A DNA stretch of 64,000 nt from Taenia hydatigena (Eukaryota; Platyhelminthes; Cestoda; Cyclophyllidea; Taeniidae). The first letter of the stretch is position 1; every line of letters starts with the position of its first letter. A program made the position numbers and the translations under genes. The notes under the pieces are model-generated. The model did no database searches. It had not been told where the DNA came from and saw only the letters and a list, made by a program, of their open reading frames with translations. This document shows, piece by piece, positions 21,314-34,867 of this stretch. The stretch is taken from assembly GCA_036345935.2 (NCBI GenBank), contig JADWOT020000002.1:8676655-8740654 (forward strand), read 5' to 3'.

Positions 21314-24300
21314 GCTTACACTGGGATGCGAATTGGGCAACTGTCTTATGCTTCAAATCCCTACATTTTTGATGATGTTCTACATTTTGTGCAAAAGGGA
21401 TGCAATATTAGGGCACAAAATCAGTTCCGCTAGCAAATTTGTGGCAGTGTATTTAAACTGAACATGTACTTACTGTCCACGACGAATTATGCTGGGAGTA
21501 CGCCAATGCAAGGAAATTTGGACAGAGCTCTTTCTAACGCAATTGTCATGCATGACGTCCAATGCTTATCGCGAGAGAGGAAACTTACTCAGACGACATG
21601 AAATTGTTTGTGCCTATTTTGGGTCTCACAGCAGACTTGGCATAACTACCTTTCACGTCAAATGAGAAAGGGTATGCCCAGCATGTCCAATCAACATGTT
21701 AGCGTGCACCATGAGCAACGGAACCCTTTCCGCTCTTGACTTTAGCATTACCGTCACGTTCCGCTGGAATTCCCTTTGATGTTAATTGTGCATTAAAAGT
21801 GCTGAAATGATGCGACCATAAGATCAGGTGACTGTAGTTGGTGTATAATTACCACCTCTGGAGGGCATGGCGAGAAGACACAGATTCCTCTGACGTGAAC
21901 TAAATATATTTCGTCTTAAGATCTTTGTCTCACCTCGTACAATCTGCCCTGAATTTGGTTTAAGTAGGACCCTACAATACAATGAAAGCGTAATGTGGTT
22001 GTAGATGTGATGAGCTACTGTGGTGCCACGTCCACACATCATGAAACACACGGGACCACCTCACGATTTGAGTCTGATAGCATGCGCATTTTGCTCTTTG
22101 TCAATTCCACTCATGCTAGACACATCACATACACAGTCCGCCACCATTCAACCTTTATGTTTGATTAGTTATGTTCTGTCACATGCCAGTGGAAGGAGGT
22201 CAAAATGCTCCTCCTACACCGTCTGCATCAGCAAAGTCAAATTCAGGTGGCATTTTAACCGTCATCTTTGTTGTTCTCTTTCTACGCTAGAGATTTTGAC
22301 AAAATAAGCGGTACGTTGCCGAAACTGCATGGATTGAGATTTGCGACGATTATAGAGGAGATGGGCGCAGCCCTTCGGTGAGGGAGGAAGGCTGAAGCAA
22401 TAATATGGGAACTGGCCTCACCGTTTGCACGACAACACTACCAGCTTTCACTTCACTCCTTAGTCGTTGCCTTCTGTTTTCTCCAACCCTCCTCGTTTCA
22501 TTGAGAAATATTTAGAAGTCAGCTTTGACCTAGCAGGGAATGGGTGTTATTAATATCGTCTCATGTCACGGATTCGCCTCTTCATTGGTGTCTGGCGTGA
22601 ATTCGATTTCTGACATGATTGGAACTTCTAGCACTTGCGAGTGCCGAGCCTGCCGCATTGTTGACTATTGGTCCCATGCTTCGCTGTGCAGTTTAAGCTT
22701 GATTTCCATCCTTGCCTCTAGCAGTGCTTAAGCAGTGTTTTTATTCATCCGAAAACGGGGATATGATCTATTGCGCTGCACTATTCCATCCGCTTGAAAG
22801 CTTTGAAACGTTAAGCGTCACCTTTATTGCAACTTGCGCTTTGGGATGGTGCTGGCAGTTCACACCACACTTTACCTTCACTGGCCCTGTTCGCTGAATT
22901 ACCCTCCTATTTGGCTATATTATTACTGGCGACTCACCGATGTGCACTAATTGATCGACTCGATTGGGAAGGCTTTAGCTTTGCTCTCTAATCCTTAAAC
23001 CTTAGGCTTTAAGACTGGCTGGGTGTGCTTTTATTGCTAGCAAAACTCAAAACAACTAACCCGTCTTTGCCATACTTCGAGTTTCTTTGGTGCGCCATCT
23101 GACGTTGGATTTGACGGGTCATGCTTCTTTACTTGGGGTTATCCTGTTCCATTTTACTTGATTTCTTGAATGAAATGTGAGATTGGTTGCCCATTGGCAC
23201 AGCTGGACCGATAGCAGGAAATGGTGAAGCCTCTTTGCTTACCATGCACCAGGCATTAGCAATGTACTCATAATCTATGAGCCGGACAACATCAGCAGTG
23301 CATGCGGACGGCGAGGGCATCAAATCTGAGCATGTTGACAATCGCTTTAAGTGCAGTGTTGCAATAAAACATATTCTGCACTGGCATATCATTAAACGGA
23401 CGCACTAGTGTAAATTTATGCCGTGGCGGTTCCCTATTCTGCAGGACAAGCATTTGCATGTTTAAATGTGTGACTTACATAGCCGATGTGTAAGCAAAAC
23501 CGTTATTAGGGTATGTGCAAAACCATTTCTCATGCAAAGGGAGAAAACAACAGCTCTTTTTTGGAAGCAAATTTTTTGATTTACGAAAAGTGGGCGCAAA
23601 TTTGTATTCAAATTGTGTGGTTGCACTGACACACCTCCTAATATTAAATGCCTCCAGATTGTGAATCACATGGCTAGGTGTAAAGAGATTTATTTAAAAG
23701 GAAAACAATACAGTTCTTGCCTCTGGAAAAGTTCCTTCTCTTTCTTCTTTTGCTCGCATGGCTTTCTATTTCTGTTTTGGATCTGGATTGAATATCTTTT
23801 GCTACAGGTTCGCCATTGTCTTTCAATTATCTTCTTACTTTAGCTAGCATTGTGTAAATAGGTAGGGATTTTGTCTAAAAAAGAAAGAATGCTTTTCAAA
23901 CTAGCCCTGTTCTTGCCTTGGCAATCAAAATTTAGGGTTATTAAATCTGAATTTTGCCAAAAGGATGTTTATTGAAGGCCTGAAGTCACACAACAGGGTA
24001 GAAATATGGTTTTGTGCTTATTAAGCAGCCGTGGATAAGCCAATCCACGGTGTTTAATAATTGGGCCTCTCCTGCACGTCCTCTTGGTGAAATTGGAACA
24101 CAATTATTGGCTTGCTTTCTTTGTCTTCTACGTCGTTGCATGCAGTTACTGCAGGCGCTAGACCAGGCACCCGACATTCCGTCGCCACCGCCGAATTTTC
24201 TCAGCGCGAAGAGCTATGCGTCTGCCTTGGATCCGCGTGCATCCATTTGCTAAGGATTCGGCTTAAATCCTTATCGACACCTGGTGAGTTTGCACGATGG

Positions 24301-25033
24301 CAATTACTTTATCATCTGCTTTGTTTGCAACGGATCCTTATAGGGTTTGCAATCACTGACAAGCTAAGATCGAAGGTGATAGGATGAGCCCACATCTTTG
24401 GAACTTACCTGATGTTCAGGTAAACTCTACGAGAGTAATAGGAATCCCTGAATTTCGCATCTTCTATGCTGAACAAGCGGAGGAGAAATTACCATGTTCT
24501 CAGACCTTAGAATCGTGCATCAGCAACGTCTTTGGGAAATCCTTGAGGTGCCATTTTAACAGTGGTCCTCAAACTGAACTTCACATTAAGGCTTTGTCAA
24601 AATTGGTACTTCCATAGTGAGTCTTCGTTGAGTTAGCCATTTACTATGCGTCCTTGCATTCACCGAGACTGTGATTCAGTTAGATTTGGTCAATAATACG
24701 AGGACTACCACTGCCTTATGCACTGAGCGAATTTTATGCAGTAGTCACTGGGCCTGGGATAATATGTCTAAAAGCACGTTTCGCTTGGTTCCCCTGTTCT
24801 CGCATGAACTGCACCTTGCTGTCTATCCGGGTTCCATCTGCCTACTATAAATACGGAGGCATCATTATTTCGGATACTGCACACGCATATGCATGTAAAT
24901 ATTTTGAACAGGCCTCTAGTGGTCATTCCTGATCCTGTCTTCGTGTGCGCTGTTAGTTGCTTATTCCTGAAATACGAGGCATAATTAACCCCCACTTTTG
25001 GGTGCGGATTCAACTACTCTTCTGTCGTAAGTC

Positions 25034-28000
25034 CATTTTAAATTCAACCACCCTCTCTGTAAGATCCCTGTGATGATTTGGCGGTACTTAGCTTCACTAC
25101 ATGAAAAGAGCATTTGGATCCAGCGCTAGACATTTTAGTGCGTAATATCAATCGGGTCATCATGCGTTCTATGGGCGTTTTTCTGCCAGACTCTATTTGG
25201 GGTAGATCAGTTGCTCTCCTCACTTCTTGTCGTGAGGTGAGGGATCTTTTGACTTCCCCCTCCTAAAACCAAGTCTTTCTGCAAATTATACTGACAACGA
25301 TGCGTGATACTTTTAGCCAAATCTTATCCAGATACAGCTCAGAGCTGATTCTTTCTAGAGCAGTGCATGGTAACTGAATCGCAGCAAGATGTTTAATGTT
25401 GGGACAGAAGATTTGCTATCAGTAAAACCACAAAGTTATGTATGGTGGGTAGATTGCACGCAAACCTTTAGTGTCATGTCGTTCCCATACTTTTTATGCA
25501 GGGGTGTGGTATAAAAAGCGTTGGATCGATTGTTATAGCCAACACAGATTATTACTTTGGAAAAACGATTTCAGGACATTTTAGGAACAGCAGGGTGGTT
25601 AATTCATCCGCAGAATATTTAATAACTCGGGTCATTAGAACAGGTCTACCCTCTTGGCACCCATGTCAACAATAATTCCTCACAACCACGAATCGCTGTG
25701 GAGGAGTCAGTGCCTACAACTGCTGAGGTCTTCGCCCCGAGCTCTTGGTCTTTTGGCCCATTAATACCTCCTTTAGCCACCTCATAGGCGCTTGAGGAGA
25801 AATTCCTGCGGGAAAGTTCAAATGTATGCAGGGAGTGGACAAGGTGCTCTGCTTAACAGTGGTAGTAAGAAGAAAGCTAAATGGCAAAATAAAACTAGGC
25901 ATAGAATTCCCATTTTTGTTCCTAACTTCGAAGCGTCATTTTCGCCGTGGATCTCTACCAGCACTTCATTTTCTCTAAGCCTAAATTCAAATGTTAGGGA
26001 ACACCTGAATTCTTTTGTTGTCGTTTGGCGCATCATCCATTTGACTTTAATAGTAGGAAATATTAGAAATGCCTGTCACTCCAAGAAGGAAAACGTTAAA
26101 ATTACGTAAAAACCCAGCTTTATGCAGGTTGAATTAGAACGTGGTATTTGAGCACTGAATCGCACCTATCTACTGGCTTCTCAATAATAATTCCTGTAAC
26201 TCCTTTCTAAGCGTGATTAAAGAGGGGGAATTTTCAATGTTCATGGACGCCTACTGTTGCATAATGGCCAGCGTAAACTATTAATTTGCCCCAAACTTTG
26301 GCACCAAATCTTATTGAATGCACCTTCTTAACCCTCAGATTTGCTTTGAGCGCGTAATCCTACCAAGCGACGATGTTAAGCTAACTTTGCAAATGTGCGG
26401 GTATTTATCTGGATAAAGTAAAATTCAGAATGAGTGTGATTGTGAGTAACAGATACCTGCTGCATTTAACCTATTTATCGACGACTAGCCCATGCATATA
26501 TTTCTATTAAACTAAAGAAGCCAGGAATCAAGGAACTCGAGTAACTTGCGCGTGTTAAGGGTCATGTTAGCAGTAGCCAAATGTTTCTTCAACGCCCCAC
26601 TGATACTCCCTGCTATGTTGATTTGCTTTTGTCCCATGCACCAAGCCTCACAGTGATCTCTGCCACTGTAACAACCTCATGGAAAGCTCAATAAACCCAC
26701 TACAAACGAAGCATCTGCTAAAACTTTGATTTGAAACCTTCTCCATCACATCAGACTGAGTAAAATTAGAAGTGCTTTCCTTCCCATTTTAAATGAGTAG
26801 ATAGAATATTCCACGATGGCAACGACACCTGACTATTGGAGGAGGCGAAGAAGACATTCGAATTTCAGTTAGCTCAACTTGTAAATTAGAGCTATAAGGT
26901 GTAGAAAGACAAATGTGTTTCAGCGGAGACCTCACTAAATCCGATATACCAAACTGCTTGCGCCGGTCCAGTAACGAGTCTGTCAAGACAACAGACAGTT
27001 CACAACCATTTGGATAGCGGTCATAGCATGGCCAAACGAATGGGCCAGATTGCGCGGTGCTTACGACTTTACAATGCCTTTTAGGTGTTTACTGTAGATT
27101 TGGAGTAGGGGCAAGCAGACAAATTTTCAAGCCAAAAATACGTTGGCGCTAGACCTAGAAGGTCCTCAATTTAGCATGAAGCCAAAGACGTTTGCTTTCT
27201 TCTCTGCACAAAGAAGGACCAGCTCAAAACAAATTCGATGATTAAATGTTAAACACCTGGCCGCATTGATTCACAAGATCACGCAAATTTAACGCTTGTG
27301 CATATAACCAAATTGATTTGTTTGGATCCTACTGCCATCTTACCCCTTAGATCGTATTTCTCCTAGTGCGCACATTAGCTCACGCATTGATCACCTTCTG
27401 CGTTTGTCAACTATTGTCGTCGCAAGTGTGCTTTGCTCACAGTTGCACGAGTATTTCGGCCATGAATCCATTTACAGCTTAATTTGTGCATGTCAACTCA
27501 GAAGCTGGCTTACTGACTCATGCAAATGTAAATATTTACCGTATGAAGAAGCGCCTTCAAATTCGGCCTCCCTTGAGTTCACTTTACAAAGCGTTTCCTG
27601 TCTGCAAACAGACTATGCACTCAGTTTCTTGCAATTCCTTATGGCGTACGTCGCATTAGTAATTCATTTTCCCATTACTTTGTGAAGCTTTGAGTGTTAT
27701 TCTGCTTGTAAATAGCTCCACAAATCCACCTCAACTATTGCGTCAGATCTGGGCAGGGTCGCAATGCCTCCACTGGAGGACAAGATTTGTAACCAGTGAG
27801 GGTCCAACACCGTTGACCGTAGCTGCCGCACTCAGCGTCACATCGATTTTTTTTTCAAGTCGAATTCATCAGCCATCGCCATGCGCCCATCACCTCGAAG
27901 CATTGTCTTCTCCCTTCCACCTGGCAGCTGTTCTATCTCGGCTTTAATTGCTTGGTAGCTTGACAAACGGACGAATCCGGTGCAGTTCGGACAGATAGGC

Positions 28001-28110
28001 GATTTAGGAATTTAGCCATATTGCACAAGCATGAAGGTGTGGATGGGCGTTTGCGGCGAACAAGTTAAAATCGCTTGCAGGGAAAACAGTTTTCGCCTTC
28101 ATATCCTCGA
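25034..28110. repeat. outer right arm of inverted duplication (diverged)
   Basis: Reverse-complement partner of 6893-9927. The change from near identity to clear divergence is abrupt at 25033/25034. Similarity fades past the tatcctcgac block near 28100. No intact gene is recognised. Confidence 0.85.
27838..27975 (-). pseudogene. conserved coding-like fragment (REKT motif), right copy
   Basis: Frame homologous to 7029-7163, with IEQLPGGREKTML and the same terminal SM-stop, plus one extra lysine codon in the lysine run. No start codon or splice sites are clear. The protein is not recognised. Confidence 0.3.
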
Positions 28111-31100
28111 CATGACTAAAACTCTTGTACATGAGACGCATTACCATTCCAATCTTTGATCATTAACACCTACAGAACCAGAGCCGCTTGCATAATTTTA
28201 GCGGTTTTAATCCCGGGCTTTTGTGCTAAACCACAAAAACATTTGCTCCCGACGGCGGAATTTTCGAACTTGCCAGTTCACAACACAGTGGAGGGGTCCG
28301 TGCAACAGTGATGCACTTCAGTGTCTTTCAAATCTTCCTTTGTCAGCCACAGTTTGCAACGGCTTTCACACCCATCATGCAATCGTAGAGAAACGTATAA
28401 TTCTGTTCTCTCATAAGTTAGTTTCGAGAAAATTTGGGATAATTGGATTAAAGAAAACGTGAAGTAACGGTTTACACCTAAGAGAGGTGAAATGGATGGT
28501 TAAATTGAAATCCACGCGTCATAACTTTAAATTTCATAAGCGTTTAATCCTGCTATCTCATGGGAAACAAGTTTATTTCAATAAAAAGCATCATAAATAA
28601 CGAATTTTGGCAGGGATTATTTTACTTCCAAACACAGGATCTATGGCTACAGGTGGAATGCCATTTTTATAAAATTTGAAATACGATGGTGGTCTAATAT
28701 CAAGAGTTTTAAATTTTGTAGCATGGCCTACATTGCTACACCCCTCCGTATTTCGTGCCATAATAGGTGACTGAAATGCGAACATGAAGCACAATCCATG
28801 ATGCCTTTTTTTCTTTCAATGCATCTAGACGGCATCACCACAACCAGATAAGGAGCATTATCCCTCTGTCGAAAAGAGATGGGCGAAAATCGACTATGTA
28901 CGGCTTCTCAAGCATTATCACTTCATCGCAATATCAACGCATTGCATAGTGGGTACGAATAAACAATATGAAAATAAACATCATATCATTTTGCATAAGC
29001 ACGGAGTCTAGCATAAATACGGCTTCGGAAACAAGCAAACAACGATGGATGCTTAGTTAGACTACAAATGAAACACGGTTGTAGTAAGCTTGTCTGCCAT
29101 TACTAAACCTCACATTTAATGACATTGAATCAAGTCAACACTTAACGTAATAGTGGAAATGTCTGCATGTACTGGATCCAAGTACAATGACCCACACGGA
29201 CAACATACGCGAACCCCTTCATTGTTTATCTTACAAATCCACCGCACCCCATACATTGGAAACAACAGGCAATGCTTGCGATCCGCAAGTGAGATGAGTC
29301 CTGCAATGGTTAATGCACATCACGACAAAAATCGCCATACCCACTCTAGGCAATCAACCTCTAATACACGAGACGCAAAGTGAAACGCGCATTAGTGTCA
29401 TTTATTTGAAATTTCATAAGCGTCATATAACAAAACGCAAAAGGAAAAAAAGCGGAAAAATATAAAGCATTGAAAACGGAGTAATGCAATGGTTAATGAG
29501 CGCGATTGCGCACTCCAATAACACGCCAATCGAGTATCATGTCCCCATCTCTTGCTGCTCCCCTTCCTTAGAGCTCCAGACGCCGCCATATTTTGCCTAT
29601 AAATAATTTTGTTAAGATTTATATGCGAACACAATAGATGGACATTCAAATGCATATTCAAGCAAACTTAAACCCATTGGTTGGCTTTAGTTTGCAGAGT
29701 GTTGTAATATTCACGCGGTCGCCCACACCCATGAAGTATAAAGCACAGAAATGCATTAGTCCACCGGCATGGCACTACAACTCGGATTCGTTACTGCTCC
29801 TACGCTGCGCTTAAACCTGCTCAATGCAAGTGAAACATTTTGGCTCTCAACTTTAAATAAAATCAGCTCTTATTTTCCACCGACAGGTAATCTCATTACC
29901 ACCTTTGAGCGCGACGAATTTGGGCCCAATCGTGCCCTTGATGCATGCTGAGCAGGAGCCATAGCCATGCCCTGCCTACTCGAGGCCACCTGACACTATG
30001 CCTCTTAAAAAGAAGATCGGAGCTAGTGAGCATGCAATGCGAAGGCTCTTTAAACCCATGGAACGCGACAACAGGCAGAACCTGAAACCACATGTTTAGC
30101 ACAGAATGCTAAAGACCAGACCGTACGAAAACAGGGTGATATATAGGAAAGGAAGAGCATGGAGGAAGAAAGAGGCAGGGAGGAGGGCATTACCTCGTGC
30201 CCACCCTCCGCACTCCCTCAAAGAGCGGATCACTAGCTTTTTAGCGTCTTACTATCACGTGTGGAACATATCAAAATTTGGAAGATAAAGTGAGACTGGC
30301 ATGGGGTAATGTGCGCAAAATTGATTTTTGGCTTTGGAATCGAAACGCATTGTAACACAAAGATCTGTAAGCCAGTCTCGTTGAAAAGGGTAATGGGTTG
30401 TGACTATGACTGCCTCCCTAAATGAATCTTCTAAGAAGCAAGTCAATTAACTCAGAAGTTATGCCAAAGTAAGCGGAAACCTCTTTTTAGTTACGTGAGT
30501 CACTCATTGTAAGGATGGCAACATACTTTTTCCAAATAAGTAGAGAGAGATGCTACTGAAGTCGTCTATTTGTAAAGAACAGTTCGACCAATTTAGCGAG
30601 TCTGCCACTTATGTAAATAAAAAGAACGATAGTTCACCCGCAAAATGAATAAACCAGGAGCACTAGTTAGTTTTGATGAAAAGTACGAAATTTATTTCGC
30701 TATGATCATTACGAGCAATGAATCTTGCCGCGGATATAGCCCTTATCCCTTTATAAAACAGGCCTTAGTGAGCACCAACATCTGCTTTCAAATAAGTCTG
30801 CAAAATACGTGGGCTTGTGTTCCAGAGGAACAAACAACAGCGACAGAATTACGCTGTGAGATAGCTGAACATGCGTCACCTCTCCATGAGGCAGGGCTGT
30901 GATGCAAAATGCCTCACTTTGACAGAGTTATGCGGCAATGTCAGCTCCGATCGCTCTGTTTATTGCTAGCAAGAAGTTCTAATGTCTCACAGATAACAAA
31001 TCTCGGCAGTCAATTTCGATTTCCTTGTGGAGGTCTTTCCTTACTTCTCGGCAGATTTAGATCATATCTCTTTCCGAAAAATGCATCACTGAGCAGTGGA

Positions 31101-33480
31101 GAAGGACTGATTGCAACCATATTTCCTTTCACTCGAAAATCCTACAAATAGTACTCTATCACAAAGTTGCATGCACTATGTTATCACTACGGTTTTGGGG
31201 TCCATGCCAAAAGTTACTTGCTGGTCGGACATTAACTTCCTAGTGGTTCTGGTGCGCTTGAAGGCAAGTCCGCCTCCATTCGTGGACGAAAATCACCCAA
31301 AAAGGAAGTAGCACGTCTGCAATGAGAACGTCTACGCTTTGTCAATTTTGAGGCAGAATTAACAAGGTGTTACCATCCCACGGCTGAAGACCATGATTGT
31401 TATTAGAAAGGGAGACGCAAAAGAAAAGAACGAACATTTAAGAAAATGTCTTCGAATGGCACTCCGAGAAACCCTCTAGAAGGCAAAGTTGTGAATTCAG
31501 CGGACATTACAGAGTCAGGAGAAGCTAACTTCGCGTCGGATAGCTAACTTAATAAGGGACTGCACTAACGATTGTACCATCCCACATTAACTCGAACAAT
31601 TGCGTTTCCACTTGAAAACCAAATTAAAGACGATGAAACGATCCGGTCTGGCTAAAATATCTGCACAGAACGATTTCAATGGCAAAAAATGAGAGAGTAT
31701 TTAAAGGATGGGCTCGAAAAAAACGGTTGCTTATTGCCAAAAGGCACCCATTCGTATCATTATAACATTCCCGCATTTGGCATCAATGGTGAAGAAGTGC
31801 ACTAAGTGTAGCTCGTGGAAGGCCTTTTAACAGGTAGAAATGAAGGCATCTCCATGAATGTCTCTGCACTAACTTTCCATTCGAGCTGCATCTGAAGCAT
31901 CCAACTATTAAATACTGAGGACGAAACTCGTGAGATGAGACAAAATGACAGCCAGCCAGAAATCCAGAACCGCAATAGGCCATCCTCCAATGGCGTGGTG
32001 GGCGGGATGCTGCACTTCGCAACAACGAAATAGACGCCTCCCAAAATTAGACCAACAAGGCAGTGTCGACCAAATGATTGTGCAACATAAGATTCAAATG
32101 TCGCAGGACAGGACTCATTACGTCCCGCTAGACAAATCTAAGACAATCTGTTTTGTAGCCTTGGTGGGTCACTGGCGACAATGTGGTCAAATGGAAGAAT
32201 GATTTTAGCGGCCAGGACCTGAACTGTAGGGATACCATATCAAAGAAAGCGAAAAGCAACATCCGAAACAGCAGCTACAGAACCACTGCTAAATGCACTC
32301 GAACCCACAGTCTGTCTAACAAGAACATCCATCGCTACAATTTACCCATTGCAATCTTTAAAAAATGGTACTTCCCGCTCAAAAACCTAGAAGCACATTA
32401 ACTCTGCATCAACCTTACTGTTCTGGGTGGGCAGGTACAAATCCAGTTACCATAACACACTAATAAGGCATACAGACTGTGCGGCGATGAAATACTTATG
32501 AGAAGCGGTTCCTTGGTATAGCAACTTTAATAAGAAAGATTGTCGATCTCGAGAAAATGAAGAAGTACTCACATCGACAGTAGGATAACTCCGTAGTCCA
32601 ATTAAACAGCCCAGGCGCAAATCTGGAAAGCAGACAAGCGGTTTTGGCATCCAAACTGTGGCTGTGCACGCCTATTCTGCCAGAAGAACCATCGAATCTC
32701 CATGATGAATGTTAATTGTGGGGATCCAAATTGGGTAGAGGGCGCCTAACCTAGATACAACACTTCAGCCCTCACGGAGATCCCACAAGTCCAGACAGTA
32801 TCCACAGATTGACCGCCAGATAACCGACATCGGCACCAAGTATGGCTGAAAATGAAAATCTCAAGGTAGTCCAACGTCATCAAGTGAACTGGTTGGATTT
32901 GGCAGTTCTGCACACACTTCAGAACATTATGTAAGAGAGCTAGGTTAAAAAATTTTCGCCCTCATAATAAGCGCTACATTAAAAAGTGTTTGTATGATAA
33001 AAAAGAATGGAGCGAATACAAAGGACTGACTCACCTATGGCTTCGAACAATGAATAGGCATTTCATCTTGCGTGTTTATTCATGAAATCGGAAGCTACTT
33101 GAAGTACACCATAAAGACAAATTTGTGATCCAACTCTATTGCCACCCAAAGTGGTATGAAGTCATTATATTTGATGAATTAATTCCATATGCTTGGCAAT
33201 AATACCAAAATTTCAGCGGCTAGAAAATCCGCCATAGCACTAGGAAATGAGCAAACGGGCTAGTTAATCGTGCAGTTAAGCCATGATCCTAAAAACCAAT
33301 CCGATCTAACATAAGACGCTGCCTTTTTAAATAAGTCATGCGACGGCAAATTTGAAATTTACAGGTAAATTATGCTTAAATAAATTTAGATTAATTTATT
33401 GTCCGCAAATAGGCATTTTTTAATATGCAACTGTAATGCGACCGTACAAATTTTAGCTCATTGTCAGAAGTTGGCTCGTC
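28111..33480. other. unassigned intergenic sequence (5.4 kb)
   Basis: Only short unrelated ORFs are present. A TATA-like gtataaag at 29737 precedes an ATG at 29769 (MALQLGF), vaguely like the leaders of the antigen genes. I see no donor at the right phase and no FN3 exon downstream, so I do not call a gene. Confidence 0.4.
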
Positions 33481-34258
33481 ATGGAATCCGCACGCGCGTA
33501 TTTATTTGCAAGGCATATCTGCGTGCATAAGCGCAAAATTTTAACTAAGATTATCACATTGGCATCGTTTGCTACGCGGTGCATGAAAAGCAAATCAAAC
33601 GAGTGTTTTGCAGGCTTAAAATTAATCGCGTTCGCCTATAGTTTAGAAAATTTCAATGCAGGTAGAGCTATTGCGTATTTTCAATGTAATTTGCTGTTGT
33701 TTTTGGCATGCAAGTATGGTGACTTTCCTGTTGCTTTCGTTAAAATCTGAAGTTCGACTGGAGATACCGGTGGATGGATGTGTCAGATGGAAAAACAAAA
33801 TCTAAAAATATATTCTTAACAAAGTTTAGTGAATTGAATAGGAATTTTGATTTTTTACATTTGATTGTCGATTTTTGTTTGAACCCTAAATATGTTCCTT
33901 TGACTGCGAATTACTTGCGGTTGTGCGAAGGACTAACCAGTTCTAAGATTATGAATGAAAATCTTGCCAGCAAACTTGCTTTTGCCCAAATTTTTCTTGA
34001 AGATTAGACGCTTTTTAATGAAAATGCGCTATTCTGTTTGGCATTTTCAAGGTGACGGGCTTAGCGCATTGTCTGTTGACATGGTGGACGCTGAGGCTCA
34101 CGATGACGGTTGGGTTTCGGTCAGGTAGGTTGCAATTGTCAAAAGGGACCACGTTGTCAACCTTTGGCCGTAGCTGGTGTCAATGACGGTCTGGTAGATT
34201 ACCTACGAACACTTAAGCTAAAATCGAATTGCGGTATTACTCTGTGCCTTCTTCAGGT
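33481..34258 (+). pseudogene. coding-like T-rich segment, unidentified, with frame breaks
   Basis: An ATG-led frame of 89 codons (33481-33750) is followed in another frame by 77 codons (33774-34007) and then, in the first frame again, by an ATG at 34024 leading to WHFQGDG and DAEAHDDGW before a stop at 34123. The codons favour T in the third position much more than nearby ORFs do, and the peptides look like real protein. Two sites resemble splice donors (gtcag followed by gtaggt near 34124; cttcag followed by gtaaaa at 34259). I recognise no family. It could be exons of an ordinary gene, a decayed retrocopy or an old endogenous viral insertion; the sequence alone does not decide. Confidence 0.35.
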
Positions 34259-34321
34259 AAAAAAGTTTTCCGTACATGTACGTTTTAGTGAGACCTTTGC
34301 TGGCACGCTTTTCCAGCCCGT

Positions 34322-34867
34322 TTAAAATTGCGTCGTCACTGCTGCATTCATGCCTGTTATGGTAGAGCAAATCGTGCTTGTTGGACATGAAGGGGATTTA
34401 GGTGTGATCTCCTCCATCAATGAACTAAGTCGTGTCACCTGCAACTTTAACAGTCGCAATACAAACAGACCCAAGACAAGGTGGCAAAGATTATGCAGCA
34501 ATAAAGTCTTTCGCATATAACCTACGTCGTCTTTAGATGAAGTGTCGACCCAGAACGCAAGAGCTGGGACAGAGTAAATGTAACAAGTTGATTGTTCAAC
34601 CAGTACTTTGGCATATGGCCGATTTGTGCCTAAGTCACTGTACCCTCGCCCGGTGGGCTGATCTCTGGGCCATGCCAGTGACCCCACTCGATACGCATTC
34701 TGTCCAATTAATATAATTTCCATCGTCATTGAAAAAGTCTTGGTCCTATACATGGATATATAGATATACATACATTCAAAATGCAACGCGCCTTGACGGC
34801 GAGAGTACAATGGCCTGGGCACAATGCAATTCTTTTGCAGAAACCAAGAGGTAGGCATGCGATCCAT
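34322..34867 (-). other. long open frame without recognised features
   Basis: 181 codons starting at ATG 34867, the longest single open frame in the window. Composition resembles translated noncoding DNA (scattered Y, M, S and no domain pattern). I found no homologous copy in the window and no supporting splice or promoter signal, so I list it as a possible but unlikely gene. Confidence 0.12.

Larger units (their letters stand above)
18099..25033. repeat. inner right arm of inverted duplication (near identical)
   Basis: Reverse complement of 9928-16861, with the few differences listed for that arm. It carries the second copy of the 45W-like gene on the plus strand, so the two genes are divergent with their start codons 3.5 kb apart across the repeat array. 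Confidence 0.95.

Noticed and set aside
18099..25033. Inner right arm as a pure assembly artefact
   Set aside because: The arms differ at several positions by eye and continue outward into clearly diverged outer arms, which a false duplication of one haplotype would not explain. Long reads are still the decisive test.
29737..29951. TATA-like box plus ATG MALQLGF as a fourth antigen leader exon
   Set aside because: There is no donor at phase 1 after about 70 nt, the leader is weakly hydrophobic, and no FN3 exon follows on the plus strand.
34322..34867. 181-codon minus-strand ORF as a confident gene
   Set aside because: No domain, no homologue in the window and no supporting signals; it is listed only as a low-confidence open frame.
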